Shown piece by piece: positions 1-9,719 of a stretch of 34,720 bases of DNA. The first letter of the stretch is position 1. Every line of letters starts with the position of its first letter. The stretch is from Verrucomicrobiales bacterium (GTDB lineage Bacteria > Verrucomicrobiota > Verrucomicrobiia > Limisphaerales > CAIMTB01). Below the pieces are notes generated by a model. It was given only the letters and a program-made list of their open reading frames with translations. It ran no database searches and was not told the origin of the DNA. Where the stretch lies: NCBI GenBank assembly GCA_020845805.1, contig JADLFD010000175.1, forward strand, positions 1 through 34,720, in the 5' to 3' direction. Both the position numbers and the translations under genes were made by a program.

Positions 1-2928
1 AATCAGGGGCTGATCAGCATCTCCACCAACTCCACGCTCTATCTCGCCGGCGCTTCCCTGACCAATGAAGTCGAGGGCCGGATCCTCCAGGCCGGAGGAC
101 AACTCCGCGGGAACTACCGCGAGTCGTTCGAGAACCGTGGTGAATGGTCAGTGCCCGGCGCCGGCGCGCTGGCGGTCTCCGGACTGATCGTTCGCCAGGC
201 CGGCCGATTGACCGTGGACCAGGGCGATTTCGAGTTCTGGGGCGGCACGGTGGAGTTTCTCATCGGGTCGACGAACCGGGGAACCGGCCGGCTCCTGCTC
301 AGCTCCAACCCGGCGCGAAGCGGGGCGCCTCTGCGGTTCGACTCGGGCTTGGTGATCTCCAGCGGTGTGCTGACCAATGAAGCGGACCAGACCTGGTCGA
401 ACCTGAGCCTCCAGCAGGGCACCATTGAAGGGGCGGGGACGTTGGTGGTGACGCAGCAATGGATGGCGGGCAACTCCAGCCTGCTGGGCACGGGGTCACT
501 CAGACTTCCCGTTGGTTGCACGGTACTCGTGCCCGCCTCCCGCTACCTGGTGCTGGAGCGATCCGTCGAAAGCGACGCCGACTGGCTGTTCGATACCAAT
601 GCCTCCATCCTGATGGGGAAGTCGACCTTCCGTTCGCGGGGACAGATCGAGCTCCGCGGAGGCGCCCACTGGCGCGCCTCATCGGGCGTGGAATCAGGAT
701 CCCTCGAGATCCACGGAACCTTGCGCAAGACGGGAGTCGATCGCTCGATGATCAGCGGAGTCGGGATCCGAAATCTGGGCCGCCTTCTGATCGAGGCGGG
801 TTCACTTCAGGTCGCCAGCCGCGTCAGCAATGCCGGGCGCATCCACGTCGAGCTCGGTGCTACCCTGGAATGGCAGGCCTCCGCGGAATACGATGCCGCG
901 TCCTACCTGGGAGGACCGGGGTCGGTGGTCTTTGCCTCGGGATCGCACGATCTGCTGGGCACCTTCGAGCCCCTCGGCCCCTGGCGCGTCGAATCCGGGG
1001 AGGTGCGTGTCCGCCGCCCGATGCCCCCGACCACGCGCGTTCACACGAGGTCCGGTCGAGTCACGCTCGATCAACCTCAGACGTTTGCCTCGATGGATCT
1101 GGCGCAAGGCGAGTGGACGTTCGCCCACGACGTGACGCTGACGGAGTCCGGCTCCTTGTCGGCCACCCGCCTGCGTGGCCCAGGGCGCTGGATCATCGCC
1201 ACCAATGCCTCCGTGTCGGTGGCCTCCTCGAGTGCGACGCTGGAACTCGAATGCCTGAACCAAGGTCGGCTTGAGCTGGCTCCAGACACGCTGCTGCGTT
1301 TCGGAGGCGCGCGATTGGTGAACTGGGGTGAGTTGACCCTGATCGGCGCAGCCACCTTCCTGGGGACTGGTGGCTCCACCAACGACGTGCTCAATCACGG
1401 GCTCTTCCGTGCCGGCACCAACACGCTGCGCTTCAGTTCGGTCGGATTTTCCGCGCTCGGCCGCCAGATCCTCCAACCCGCCGAAATCTCCCTGGATCGC
1501 GGGACCAATGCCACGGACTGGATCATGCCCGCGGGTGGTCGAACGGTGTTCAACGAGTCATTCCGTCATCTGCCGGGAAGTCATCTGGGCGGCGCCGGTG
1601 ACGTGGAGTTTGCGCGCGGAACACAGGACGTGGCGGGACACATGTCCGTCACGGGCACTCTCCGCTTTCAAGGAGCCGACGTACGGTTTGCAGAAGGATT
1701 CACCAATCTCGCGCCCACTCGCCTGAGCTCCGGCAGCGTCCTCCTTGCCGGCACCAACCTCTGGCGCGACCTGACTTTTGCAGGTGGCCGATTGGCGCCT
1801 CAGGAACTCCTGCGGCTCAGCCGGTCCCTGGACTGGACCGCTGGTACGCTCGAGGGCGCCGGTCGCCTGCGCATCGAACCGACGGCGAGCGCCCAAGCGC
1901 GTGGATACGGCGGGCAGGCCCTGTCCTCCACGTTGGAAGTCGCAGGCACATTCTCCATCACCAACGACACCCGCATCGCCTTTCGAGAGGGCGCTCTGCA
2001 TGTGGTGCCCGGCGGAGTTCACGACCTGGGGGCCGCGGTGGCCTACTGGAACTCCGGGAACGCGTCAGGCGCGCTTTGGAACGAGGGCCTGATTCGCAAA
2101 ACCGGGCCCGGCGTCGTCGACCTGGATCTCGAGATCGGCGGAGAAGGGGAATGGAAACTGCAGGGCGGTCGCCTCGATCTGGGATCGGCAACCCGGTTGG
2201 CCGGTGCCTGGTCCATCGCCACCGACACCGAGTTGCGCCTCGAGGGAGCCACGAATCGCATCGCCACCGGTGCCTCATGGGCCGGCGACGGGACCATCCG
2301 CGTCACCCGCGCGGGAACCTTGCAGCTGGAGGCGGACACCGATTTCGGATCCCTGGAGGTGGTGCTCGCCGCCTCGCTGCAGGTGTCCGGGGAGCATGCT
2401 CTCCGCTCGGGAATCGACGGCAGTCTCTCGCTCACGGGACCGAGCATCACGGTGGAGGGCCCGGTGGAGGTCGCGGGCAACCTGGAGATCGGGGCCGCCA
2501 CGACCGTCCGGATCGATGACGAACTCCGCCTCACGACGGGCGCGACATTGACCAATCGTGGGCGGCGCGATGCGCAGAACCGGAGCAACGTCCGCGTGCG
2601 GGGATTCCCCTCGTTGGGTGGGACGGTGTCCGGCATTCCACCGGACGTCATCCCCGCATCTTCGCCGCTCCGACTGGTGCCGGGCGGTGCCGATCGACTC
2701 ACAGTGCTGGGTCTCAGCCACCGGAGCACCGACACTCCAGGAAGATGGCACCTGAATTGGTGGTGCGCCGCGGGAGTGGCGACGCGGATCGAGTCCAGCA
2801 CCGACCTGGCCGTATGGCATGAGCTGGTGGAGATCCCGGCGGCGGCGAACGCGGGATGGCACGCCGTGCCGGTGGAGGCCGCGGACGAAGAGACGCGCTT
2901 CTTCCGGATCCGGGAAACGGAGTGGTAA
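1..2928 (+). CDS. Secreted beta-helix/autotransporter-like repeat protein, 3' part (partial)
   Basis: The frame is open from the first base, so the ATG used by the ORF track (151) is internal and the gene begins outside the window; 975 codons are visible. The protein is built of imperfect repeats rich in Gly, Ser, Thr and Leu, with recurring phrases such as 'GAGTLVV', 'GPGSVVFASG' and 'GAGRLRIEP', as expected of a right-handed beta-helix or autotransporter passenger repeat. The last ~60 residues differ: 'TRIESSTDLAVWHELVEI' followed by 'RFFRIRE'. This is a C-terminal module common on secreted verrucomicrobial proteins. No beta-barrel is visible, so export by a classical autotransporter route is not supported. 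The stop lies one base before the response regulator start, so the three genes probably share a transcript. Function unknown; surface adhesion or matrix is a guess. Confidence 0.85.
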   Translation, partial: NQGLISISTNSTLYLAGASLTNEVEGRILQAGGQLRGNYRESFENRGEWSVPGAGALAVSGLIVRQAGRLTVDQGDFEFWGGTVEFLIGSTNRGTGRLLLSSNPARSGAPLRFDSGLVISSGVLTNEADQTWSNLSLQQGTIEGAGTLVVTQQWMAGNSSLLGTGSLRLPVGCTVLVPASRYLVLERSVESDADWLFDTNASILMGKSTFRSRGQIELRGGAHWRASSGVESGSLEIHGTLRKTGVDRSMISGVGIRNLGRLLIEAGSLQVASRVSNAGRIHVELGATLEWQASAEYDAASYLGGPGSVVFASGSHDLLGTFEPLGPWRVESGEVRVRRPMPPTTRVHTRSGRVTLDQPQTFASMDLAQGEWTFAHDVTLTESGSLSATRLRGPGRWIIATNASVSVASSSATLELECLNQGRLELAPDTLLRFGGARLVNWGELTLIGAATFLGTGGSTNDVLNHGLFRAGTNTLRFSSVGFSALGRQILQPAEISLDRGTNATDWIMPAGGRTVFNESFRHLPGSHLGGAGDVEFARGTQDVAGHMSVTGTLRFQGADVRFAEGFTNLAPTRLSSGSVLLAGTNLWRDLTFAGGRLAPQELLRLSRSLDWTAGTLEGAGRLRIEPTASAQARGYGGQALSSTLEVAGTFSITNDTRIAFREGALHVVPGGVHDLGAAVAYWNSGNASGALWNEGLIRKTGPGVVDLDLEIGGEGEWKLQGGRLDLGSATRLAGAWSIATDTELRLEGATNRIATGASWAGDGTIRVTRAGTLQLEADTDFGSLEVVLAASLQVSGEHALRSGIDGSLSLTGPSITVEGPVEVAGNLEIGAATTVRIDDELRLTTGATLTNRGRRDAQNRSNVRVRGFPSLGGTVSGIPPDVIPASSPLRLVPGGADRLTVLGLSHRSTDTPGRWHLNWWCAAGVATRIESSTDLAVWHELVEIPAAANAGWHAVPVEAADEETRFFRIRETEW
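2919..2922 (+). promoter_or_regulatory. Shine-Dalgarno site for the response regulator
   Basis: GGAG lies inside the last codons of the upstream repeat protein, seven bases before ATG 2930. This decides for the ATG at 2930 over the long upstream ORF extension and over the in-frame GTG at 2960, which is less well spaced from the nearest GGAG. Confidence 0.5.
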
Positions 2929-2929
2929 G

Positions 2930-3640
2930 ATGCCGGCGGATGGAGATCATCCCTCCCCGGTGCGTATTCTCGTGGTGGAGGACGAAGAAAAGGTGGCGGG
3001 CTTCCTGGCGGAAGGCCTGCGGGAACAGGCCTTCGCCGTGGACCTCGCCACCGATGGCGAGGAGGGCATCTACCGTGCGCTTAATACCGCGTACGATCTG
3101 ATCCTCCTCGACGTCATGCTGCCCAAACGGGACGGATTCTCGGTCCTCCGCGCCTTGCGGCAGGCAGGGCAGACGACGCGCGTGATGATGCTGACCGCCC
3201 GGGACGCGGTGGCCGACCGGGTCCATGGGTTGAACGAGGGAGCGGACGATTATCTCCCCAAGCCGTTCGATTTCGACGAACTGCTCGCGCGGATCGCCGC
3301 GCTCCTGCGGCGTCCTCCCACTGCGGTCGCCGAGGAACTTTGGTGCGCGGACCTGAGACTGAATCGGCGAACGCGGGAAGTGGTTCGGGGTGATCTGCCC
3401 ATCGAGGTGTCGGCCAAGCAGTTCGCCGTGCTGGAGTATCTGATGCTGCGAAAGAACGAGGTGGTGGATCGCAGCCAGCTGGCTGAGCACGCGTGGGACG
3501 AGGATCTCGATCCGCTCAGCAACGTTATCGACGTGACGGTGCACCACCTGAGATCGCGCATCGACAAGGGACACCACGTCCGGCTGCTGCACACAGTGCG
3601 CGGTGTGGGCTATGTGCTGCGCGAAGGGAAGGGGACCTGA
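2930..3640 (+). CDS. OmpR/CusR-type two-component response regulator
   Basis: A 236-residue DNA-binding response regulator. The receiver domain spans about residues 11-128, with the acidic pair E17/D18, phosphoacceptor D61 ('LLDVMLP'), T89 and K111 ('YLPKPF'). A winged-helix trans_reg_C domain follows (about 137-232), ending in 'HTVRGVGYVL', the usual OmpR-family wing. The ORF track start at 2819 lies inside the preceding gene; ATG 2930 follows that stop (TAA 2926-2928) by one base and has a GGAG seven bases upstream. The gene ends TGATG, overlapping the kinase start by one base. The regulon is unknown. Close coupling to the repeat-protein gene suggests that protein is part of the controlled output or of the sensed surface state, but this is inference. 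Confidence 0.93.
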   Translation: MPADGDHPSPVRILVVEDEEKVAGFLAEGLREQAFAVDLATDGEEGIYRALNTAYDLILLDVMLPKRDGFSVLRALRQAGQTTRVMMLTARDAVADRVHGLNEGADDYLPKPFDFDELLARIAALLRRPPTAVAEELWCADLRLNRRTREVVRGDLPIEVSAKQFAVLEYLMLRKNEVVDRSQLAEHAWDEDLDPLSNVIDVTVHHLRSRIDKGHHVRLLHTVRGVGYVLREGKGT

Positions 3641-5064
3641 TGCTCTCGCTGCGAGCACGCGTGGCCCTCGGCGTTGGCCTCCTCGTGGTGGCCGCCCTGG
3701 TGGCGTTCGCCTCGCGCTTCTACCAGGTGACCCTGGAATGGACGCAGCAGAACGCCCTCGAACTGGCCAAGGACAAAACCATCCGGCTCGGCCGCTGGGT
3801 GCCCACCGATCGCCCTGAGTTCGAGGAGGCCGCGCGTTCCGCCTTCGAGGACGCGGTTCAGGGGTTCCACGGCGCCGTTCTGCCCGCGAGCGGGGTCTTC
3901 GACCGCCGTCAGGCTTCCCGCTACTTCCCTGAGGGCGACTTCTCCGTCCCCAGCACCTGCCTTACCAACGCGGAACCGTGGCGTGAACCGCACGCTTCGA
4001 TCCGGGAGGCCGCCAACGGCGAACGCTACGCCGCGGCCTGGTATCCGATCGGTCACGGTCCCCGGCTCTCGCAACCGCCCGCCGGGTGGACGGTCGCCGC
4101 GGTGCCCCTCGCCGATCTCCAACGGCGCACCACCGCGCTGCGCGGAAACATGATCGTGCGCATCCTCTCCATCGCCGTCAGCATCACCGTGCTGGCATAC
4201 CTCCTGGTCGGACTCTGGACCCGCTCCCTCACCGTGGCGGCGGAGTCGGCGGAGCAGTTGAGCCAGGGCGAACTGGGCATGCGCGACCTCGCGGTGCCGC
4301 GGGGAGAAGGGGAGCTGCGCCGCCTGGTGCTCGCCTTCAACGCGCTGCTGGAACGCCTGCGCCAGCTGCACGCCGTCCAGCAGCGTTTCGTGGCGGATGC
4401 CGCCCACGAGCTCCGCACGCCCCTGACCATCCTTCGCGGCGAGATCCAGGTGGCGCTCCGCAAGGAGCGCGACCTGGGGCGCTACCAGGCGGTCCTGCAC
4501 AGCAATCTCGAGGAGGTGGTCCGGCTTTCCCGGCTCACGGACAATCTCCTGGCGCTCGCCCGGGCCGACGCCGGGGAAGGGCTCCACCAGTCCTCGCGAC
4601 TCTGTCTCCGCGCCGCCTGTCAGTCCGTGTGCGAGAAGCTCGGACCGATCGCCGAACACGCCGGCATCCGGTTGTCCACGGAAGGGGCGGAGCAGGCCGA
4701 GATCCACGGGGACCCGGTGGCGATCGAACGGATCGTCGTCAACCTGGTGGAGAATGCGCTACGGCATTCGGAACGAGGCGACGCGGTGCGCGTGCAAATC
4801 ACCGACTCCGCGCAAGTGGCGGCGATCGAGGTGGTGGACGAAGGGACCGGAATCCCTCCGGAGCACCTGCCTCGGATCTTTGACCGGTTCTACCGCGTCG
4901 AATCCGCGCGCACTCGCGACTCCGGCGGGGCCGGCCTCGGGTTGGCCATGGTCAAGGCCCTCACGGAATTGCATGGCGGACGCGTGGCGGTGCGCAGCGA
5001 TTTCGGCGCCGGTGCCACCTTCTTGGCCGAGTTCCCCAAAGGGCCGCGTTCACGCGCCACGTAA
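3640..5064 (+). CDS. Membrane sensor histidine kinase
   Basis: A 474-residue kinase whose ATG overlaps the response regulator stop (TGATG), so the two are translationally coupled and very probably a cognate pair. Order seen: TM1 about residues 8-28, a periplasmic sensor of ~140 residues with no domain I recognise, TM2 about 171-193, a HAMP linker, and a HisKA dimerisation helix with H256 in 'DAAHELRTPL'. The HATPase_c domain has the N-box 'NLVENALRH' (about 368-375), G1 'DEGTGIP' (400-406), F-box 'IFDRFYR' and G2 'GGAGLGLAMVK'. All catalytic motifs are intact. The layout matches CusS/QseC-like EnvZ-family kinases, but the sensor domain does not allow a ligand to be named. The ORF track extension to 3493 lies within the regulator gene and is not real. 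Confidence 0.93.
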   Translation: MLSLRARVALGVGLLVVAALVAFASRFYQVTLEWTQQNALELAKDKTIRLGRWVPTDRPEFEEAARSAFEDAVQGFHGAVLPASGVFDRRQASRYFPEGDFSVPSTCLTNAEPWREPHASIREAANGERYAAAWYPIGHGPRLSQPPAGWTVAAVPLADLQRRTTALRGNMIVRILSIAVSITVLAYLLVGLWTRSLTVAAESAEQLSQGELGMRDLAVPRGEGELRRLVLAFNALLERLRQLHAVQQRFVADAAHELRTPLTILRGEIQVALRKERDLGRYQAVLHSNLEEVVRLSRLTDNLLALARADAGEGLHQSSRLCLRAACQSVCEKLGPIAEHAGIRLSTEGAEQAEIHGDPVAIERIVVNLVENALRHSERGDAVRVQITDSAQVAAIEVVDEGTGIPPEHLPRIFDRFYRVESARTRDSGGAGLGLAMVKALTELHGGRVAVRSDFGAGATFLAEFPKGPRSRAT

Positions 5065-5137
5065 GCCTGACCCGGCGTTCGCGCTTCCGCCGCAGAACGC
5101 GAGTGCCGGCCTGGCCATCGCGCTCCCCGACCGGAGA

Positions 5138-8100
5138 TCAGGGTTGCAGCATCACTCGCACAAAACGTTGCGAGGGCGCCGCGAGGGGCAGGGGAATCCG
5201 CGCCGTGCTCTCCACCTCCACCGCCGTGACCTCCGTCCCCGCATCACGCCAGAGGGGGTCGGTCAGCGTGTCCGTCGTCTGCAGGAGGTAGCGACGCCCC
5301 GGTCGCGAGATCCAGCGCACTTCCAAGGTGTCGTCCGCCCTGCGCTGAGCGCTCAGAATTCGGGGCGGTTCGTTCTCCGCGCGAGGTGCGGCATTGGCCG
5401 CCCCGGGGGTGGGCTGCGACAACTCCTGCACCGGGCCGGTGGATCCGTCCGGCCAAAGCCCGAGGGCACGGTCGGTCACCCCCACGCCCAACGCGGTCTC
5501 GACCACGACGTCGCCCCGCGCCGATCGCAACGTCAACAGCTCGCCGCCGCGATCCAGTCGGAAGGGAAGATGCCAGGAAACGCCCGGTTGAGTCTGGTTC
5601 GGTTCGCCATCCGCCCACAGAAGCAGAAACGCGCCGGGCTCAAGTCGGGTGCCTGGGGGAAACACAAACTGATCCGGAACTGCCGCCGTGTCGGTGAGCC
5701 ACCACCCTGACAAGTCCACGGCGGCCGAGCCTGTGTTGTGGAGTTCCAGCCAGTCTTCGAAGTCGTCATCGGCCGGGTCCCGCACACTCGAGGCATTGGC
5801 CGCCATCCACTCGTTGAAAACCACGGAGGAAACGGGGATGGCGGTGTTGCCGGTGTAGTGGACGCCCAGCGTCACGGGTCCGCCGGAAATCACCGCACCC
5901 GTCGCGTCACTGGCCGCCACGGCCAGCGTGTTCGTCCCCGGGACCAGCGGCAGGCGCGCGGTCCATCGCGTCAAGGCCTCCCAGGTGACGGCCAGCGGGA
6001 ATCCGTTCACCGTGATCTGCACTGCCTCGATCGGAGCCGTGCCCGTGAGGGTGAGCACGGCGTTGGTCGTGGTGGCGGGGGTTCCCGTGTCGACGGTGAA
6101 CGACGACGCCACGGTGGCCAACTGTTCCACCAAATACGCGCGACGTGACGCCAACCACGCGCGCACCGGTTCGGGAGCGGCCAGTGTACCCCCGCTGCTT
6201 CGCGTCACGCCGGCGCGCACCAGCGCCGCGTGAGTCTCCGTCAGGCGCGCCCGGACGCGCTCCGGTCGCAGCGGGCCTTCCACCGCGTCGCGGATGGCCC
6301 GCCAGTAGGCGCGCTGGAGCAGGGGATCCCGGTACATGCGCCCGACCACGGGGTCGCGGTTGCCCTCCCCGAACGGGGCCGTCCCGCGGTACATCAGCGG
6401 CGAGCGCGGCGTGTACCCATGCTGGGCAGAAGCCAGCATCACCCAATCGACGTCCCAGATGAACAGGCGCCACCGTCCCCCGGGAGCGAAATGGGCATAC
6501 ATGTTCTTGCCGATGTCGTAGCCCCAGGCGTCGAGATTCACCACGATGTTCTCGGTGGCAAACACACGCATCCACTCCTCGTAATCCACCAGCGACGCCA
6601 GCACACCGGGATATCCGTCGCTGGCGCTGGCGTTCGCAGCTCCCACCAGGTCGAGCAGTGCACCATAGTCGTGAGGGGCGTCGGTGCCGCGCTGGAGCCA
6701 GTTCCATCGATAGCGACGCGGCACCAGCTGCCCACCGGTCCCGCGATAGGCCTCCAGCCGTGGCGCTCCGACGTGCGTGAGTCCGAGTTGATCGTCGAAT
6801 TCGAACCACTGCTCGATCTTGTAGAGCGCACCGTCCGAAGCGCCCGGAACCCAGCTGTCCACCAGATCCTTGTTCACCTGCTGCGCATCCTCGAAAACGC
6901 TGCCCCGGGTCGTCTCGGTCACCCCATTGACGTGCAGCCGGACATACCGGCGGTGGTTGAAGGGAATGCCCAGCTCGCGCGCGATCCAATAGGCCATCGG
7001 CTCCTGCTGCGCGGTCGCGTCGCGGCCCGGCCAGTCGAGAACGACTTCCGTCGCGCCCAGGAACGGCTGCGGCCCCGGGAAATGCAGGACGTATCCGCAC
7101 AGACCACTGCTGGGCCCGCTGTACCCAGGAGAAATGTGCGGGCTGCCCGCATAGAGTCCGCCCACCCCATGAACCACACGCTCGTCATTGTAAACAAACG
7201 TCACCGGCAGCGGCGCGTTGTCGAGCGGCGGTCGCGTGCTCCAGCGCTGACGCGTGGCCTGTGTCATCCAGATCCGATACGTGCCCAGTCCGGCAACCGG
7301 AACGGATTCCCCCACGCGAATCAGTGCCTCCGCCTCGGGAAAGGTGCGGATTCGGGCTGCCGTCGAAGCGTCCCGCGCCTCGATCCGGAACGCGTGCAAG
7401 GTTCCCGCCACCGCCCCCGGCACGGTGGCGCTGTACCACCCATCGCCCGCCACCCGGTCACCGTCCTCGCCCCGGTCGTTCATGTCCTGAAAGACCTCGA
7501 TGGGCGACGGATCCATTCGTCGACGCAACACCACGCTTCCCACGCCATCAGGATCCTCCACACGGGCGGTGATCACACAGGGCACGCCCGCCGGCGGCAG
7601 GACCGGGAAATGCCCGATCTCCGCGATGGTTGGCGGCGCCGAACTCGAGGCCCGGCTGTTCGAACGCCCCGGAGTGCCCAGGGCGGTGGGGAGTGTCAAA
7701 GTGACCGGCGCATCCAGCCCATTGCCGCGCAGGCGCAGAAGCACCGAAGGATCCCCGCGCAACCACCGGATCCGTGCGCTCAACACTGCCGTCACACCCG
7801 CAGGGACCGGGGTGGTCAACGGTGTCTCCACGCGGTTCGCTCCGGAATCGCCGCGCCCGCGCGCCACCAAACGCAACGCCGCGGTCTCGGAACTCCATCG
7901 CGACTCACCCTGCGTCCCACGAAAGGTCCATCCCGTGACACCCTCGTCAAACGTGCCGTTAGCGAGGCGATTGGCGCCGTTGCCCACCGTGACGCGCACG
8001 TCGTCCACCAGATACTCGCCTTCCCCCAGGGCAAACACCTGGAGTTGGTCGGCGGTGCCGACGCCCAACTCCAATCGGCCCGTGACCTCGATCGCCGTCC

Positions 8101-9589
8101 ACGTCGCCTTGGTGCTCTCCTCGGAGTCCTGCCAGTCTCCGCCCAGATATCCGCGTGACCTGGCATCCACCCGTTCCAGGCTGCTGCCACCCCCATCCGA
8201 CCAACGCCCCCACTCGCCTCCCGTGCTGTAGACGACCTCGGCCTCCAGGACGTTCACGACGGTCTGCACCTGCGACCCTGCGGGGCCAGGGATCCGTCGA
8301 CTCACGGGGCGTTCCAGGGCGAGGCGCTCCCCACGATTGGAAAGATTCCCCTCGTACGGCCCCAGGACTCGAGCCGAGGGAAGGTCCGAATGCAGGTTGC
8401 GCAACCACACCGGGTCCCTCGCCACGACCAAATACTCGCCGGGCTTAAGCCGGGTGCCCGGCGGAAACGTGAACTGGATTCCATCGACCAACTGCCAGCC
8501 GGAGAGATCGAGCTCCATGGCGCCGCGGTGGAAGAGTTCAACGAACTCCCCATGCTCCTGCGTGTCGGATGGCGGAGGGTGATACTGGATCTCGTTGAAG
8601 ATGACGTCCGCCATCTCCGGCTCGGCGTGGTCCGTCCCCGGAGTGCGCTGTTGGAGCGGCACCCATTCCGACGGCACGGACTCGTCGCGTCGGTACGTCA
8701 CACCTTCAAGGCAGGGCCCAAGCCGAATGGCATCCACACACTCGGCGCCATCGGGAGTCAGAAGCAGAAGTTCCTCGCCCACCCCCGCCAACTCGACCCC
8801 GTCGCGCGCGCTCAACTCCAGCACCGTGGCCTCGCCCGCCGCGAGGATCGTCCCCGGCGCCACACTCCTCCGATAGCCCAAGGCCGGGACCACCACCTCC
8901 AGGCCGCTCAGATCGTGCGGAGTCGAACCCCGGTTCACCAACTCGACCATGGAACCGCCGGCGGTGAAGGGAAGGACGCGAAACTCTCCAATGCGGACAT
9001 CGCCTCGCTCCCACGCGGTCGCGGGGTCCTCGATCCCCGGCGATCCCCCGACGCGCGCGCTGCGATTCCAAGCCCGCGGATCTCGCTCGCCATAGGAAGG
9101 CTGACTCAGGACCAGGGACAGCCCGGCGCCATCCGTTCCCGCCGGCCAGGGCGCTCCCGGCCGATACTCGGCCTCCAACAAGATGGCTCCCTCCGGACGC
9201 AGGAGTCGCACCGTGCCCCCTCCGTTGGACAATCGGCCCGTGAACGGTCCCAGCACGGTCCCGGCCCCCAGCCCGCTCACCACCACCAGGTCTTCCGGGG
9301 CGCGGGCCACGATGATTCGTCCACCCGCCGGCACGACTGTCCCGCTGGGAAACTGGAATTCAATCTCCCCGGCCAGGCGGTGCCCGGCGAGATCCTCAGC
9401 GATGAGTCCGCTGTTCCGGAGTTCGACGAACTCAAGGTCGCGACCGTCGTCGCGCACCACGGGGTGATACATGATCTCGGTGATGGACCAGCTGGTCCGT
9501 CGACTGCTCGGGCCCGGGATTTCGGACGCCACCAGCCAGCCGGACCCGAATATCAGATGCAGCGTCAGGGCAAGCCGCACGCCGGCCAT
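5138..9589 (-). CDS. Giant secreted lamin-tail / CotH kinase-like protein
   Basis: A 1483-residue protein read from ATG 9589. That start gives a clean signal peptide ('LALTLHLIFGSGWLVAS'), whereas the 134 extra residues in the ORF track lie in the divergent intergenic region and the neighbouring gene. Rough layout: lamin-tail-like domain 1 (33-150, 'SITEIMYHPV ... EFVELRNSG'), a degenerate one (197-300), domain 3 (325-450, 'IFNEIQYHPP'), a beta-sandwich region (490-650), a CotH kinase-like domain (about 770-1160, with 'FIWDVDW' at 1043-1049), an Ig-like stretch (1165-1245), lamin-tail domain 4 (1252-1395, 'VVFNEWMAAN'), and a C-terminal 'YLLQTTDTLTDPLW ... RFVRV' module. CotH in spore formers phosphorylates coat proteins. 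In such secreted proteins activity is unproven, though the D-x-D motif is present. Divergent from the metalloprotease gene. Confidence 0.9.
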   Translation of the reverse strand: MAGVRLALTLHLIFGSGWLVASEIPGPSSRRTSWSITEIMYHPVVRDDGRDLEFVELRNSGLIAEDLAGHRLAGEIEFQFPSGTVVPAGGRIIVARAPEDLVVVSGLGAGTVLGPFTGRLSNGGGTVRLLRPEGAILLEAEYRPGAPWPAGTDGAGLSLVLSQPSYGERDPRAWNRSARVGGSPGIEDPATAWERGDVRIGEFRVLPFTAGGSMVELVNRGSTPHDLSGLEVVVPALGYRRSVAPGTILAAGEATVLELSARDGVELAGVGEELLLLTPDGAECVDAIRLGPCLEGVTYRRDESVPSEWVPLQQRTPGTDHAEPEMADVIFNEIQYHPPPSDTQEHGEFVELFHRGAMELDLSGWQLVDGIQFTFPPGTRLKPGEYLVVARDPVWLRNLHSDLPSARVLGPYEGNLSNRGERLALERPVSRRIPGPAGSQVQTVVNVLEAEVVYSTGGEWGRWSDGGGSSLERVDARSRGYLGGDWQDSEESTKATWTAIEVTGRLELGVGTADQLQVFALGEGEYLVDDVRVTVGNGANRLANGTFDEGVTGWTFRGTQGESRWSSETAALRLVARGRGDSGANRVETPLTTPVPAGVTAVLSARIRWLRGDPSVLLRLRGNGLDAPVTLTLPTALGTPGRSNSRASSSAPPTIAEIGHFPVLPPAGVPCVITARVEDPDGVGSVVLRRRMDPSPIEVFQDMNDRGEDGDRVAGDGWYSATVPGAVAGTLHAFRIEARDASTAARIRTFPEAEALIRVGESVPVAGLGTYRIWMTQATRQRWSTRPPLDNAPLPVTFVYNDERVVHGVGGLYAGSPHISPGYSGPSSGLCGYVLHFPGPQPFLGATEVVLDWPGRDATAQQEPMAYWIARELGIPFNHRRYVRLHVNGVTETTRGSVFEDAQQVNKDLVDSWVPGASDGALYKIEQWFEFDDQLGLTHVGAPRLEAYRGTGGQLVPRRYRWNWLQRGTDAPHDYGALLDLVGAANASASDGYPGVLASLVDYEEWMRVFATENIVVNLDAWGYDIGKNMYAHFAPGGRWRLFIWDVDWVMLASAQHGYTPRSPLMYRGTAPFGEGNRDPVVGRMYRDPLLQRAYWRAIRDAVEGPLRPERVRARLTETHAALVRAGVTRSSGGTLAAPEPVRAWLASRRAYLVEQLATVASSFTVDTGTPATTTNAVLTLTGTAPIEAVQITVNGFPLAVTWEALTRWTARLPLVPGTNTLAVAASDATGAVISGGPVTLGVHYTGNTAIPVSSVVFNEWMAANASSVRDPADDDFEDWLELHNTGSAAVDLSGWWLTDTAAVPDQFVFPPGTRLEPGAFLLLWADGEPNQTQPGVSWHLPFRLDRGGELLTLRSARGDVVVETALGVGVTDRALGLWPDGSTGPVQELSQPTPGAANAAPRAENEPPRILSAQRRADDTLEVRWISRPGRRYLLQTTDTLTDPLWRDAGTEVTAVEVESTARIPLPLAAPSQRFVRVMLQP

Positions 9590-9719
9590 GCCCAACCGCC
9601 GGAGCAAACCGGGGCCGGTCTGCGCACGAACCCACGCGGAGAAGGGACCGCTTCTGCAGGAAGATGGACTTGCGGCCAGTACCGGAGTAGAAGGGCCTTC
9701 GTCGATCGCACCACCGCGT
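9590..9719. promoter_or_regulatory. Divergent intergenic region between the CotH and metalloprotease genes
   Basis: These 130 bases separate the chosen starts of two large divergent genes for secreted proteins and must hold both promoters if the starts are right. I see no clear -35/-10 pair, strong hairpin or Shine-Dalgarno site. The absence of good Shine-Dalgarno sequences leaves both starts resting on the signal peptides. Confidence 0.4.

Noticed and set aside
5065-5137. gcgttc / gaacgc inverted repeat between convergent stops
   Set aside because: Only six base pairs with a 14-base loop in very GC-rich DNA; chance is likely.
6230-8158. Long plus-strand ORF of 642 residues
   Set aside because: It is the antisense shadow of the CotH giant gene; Arg/His/Gln/Pro-rich, no domain.
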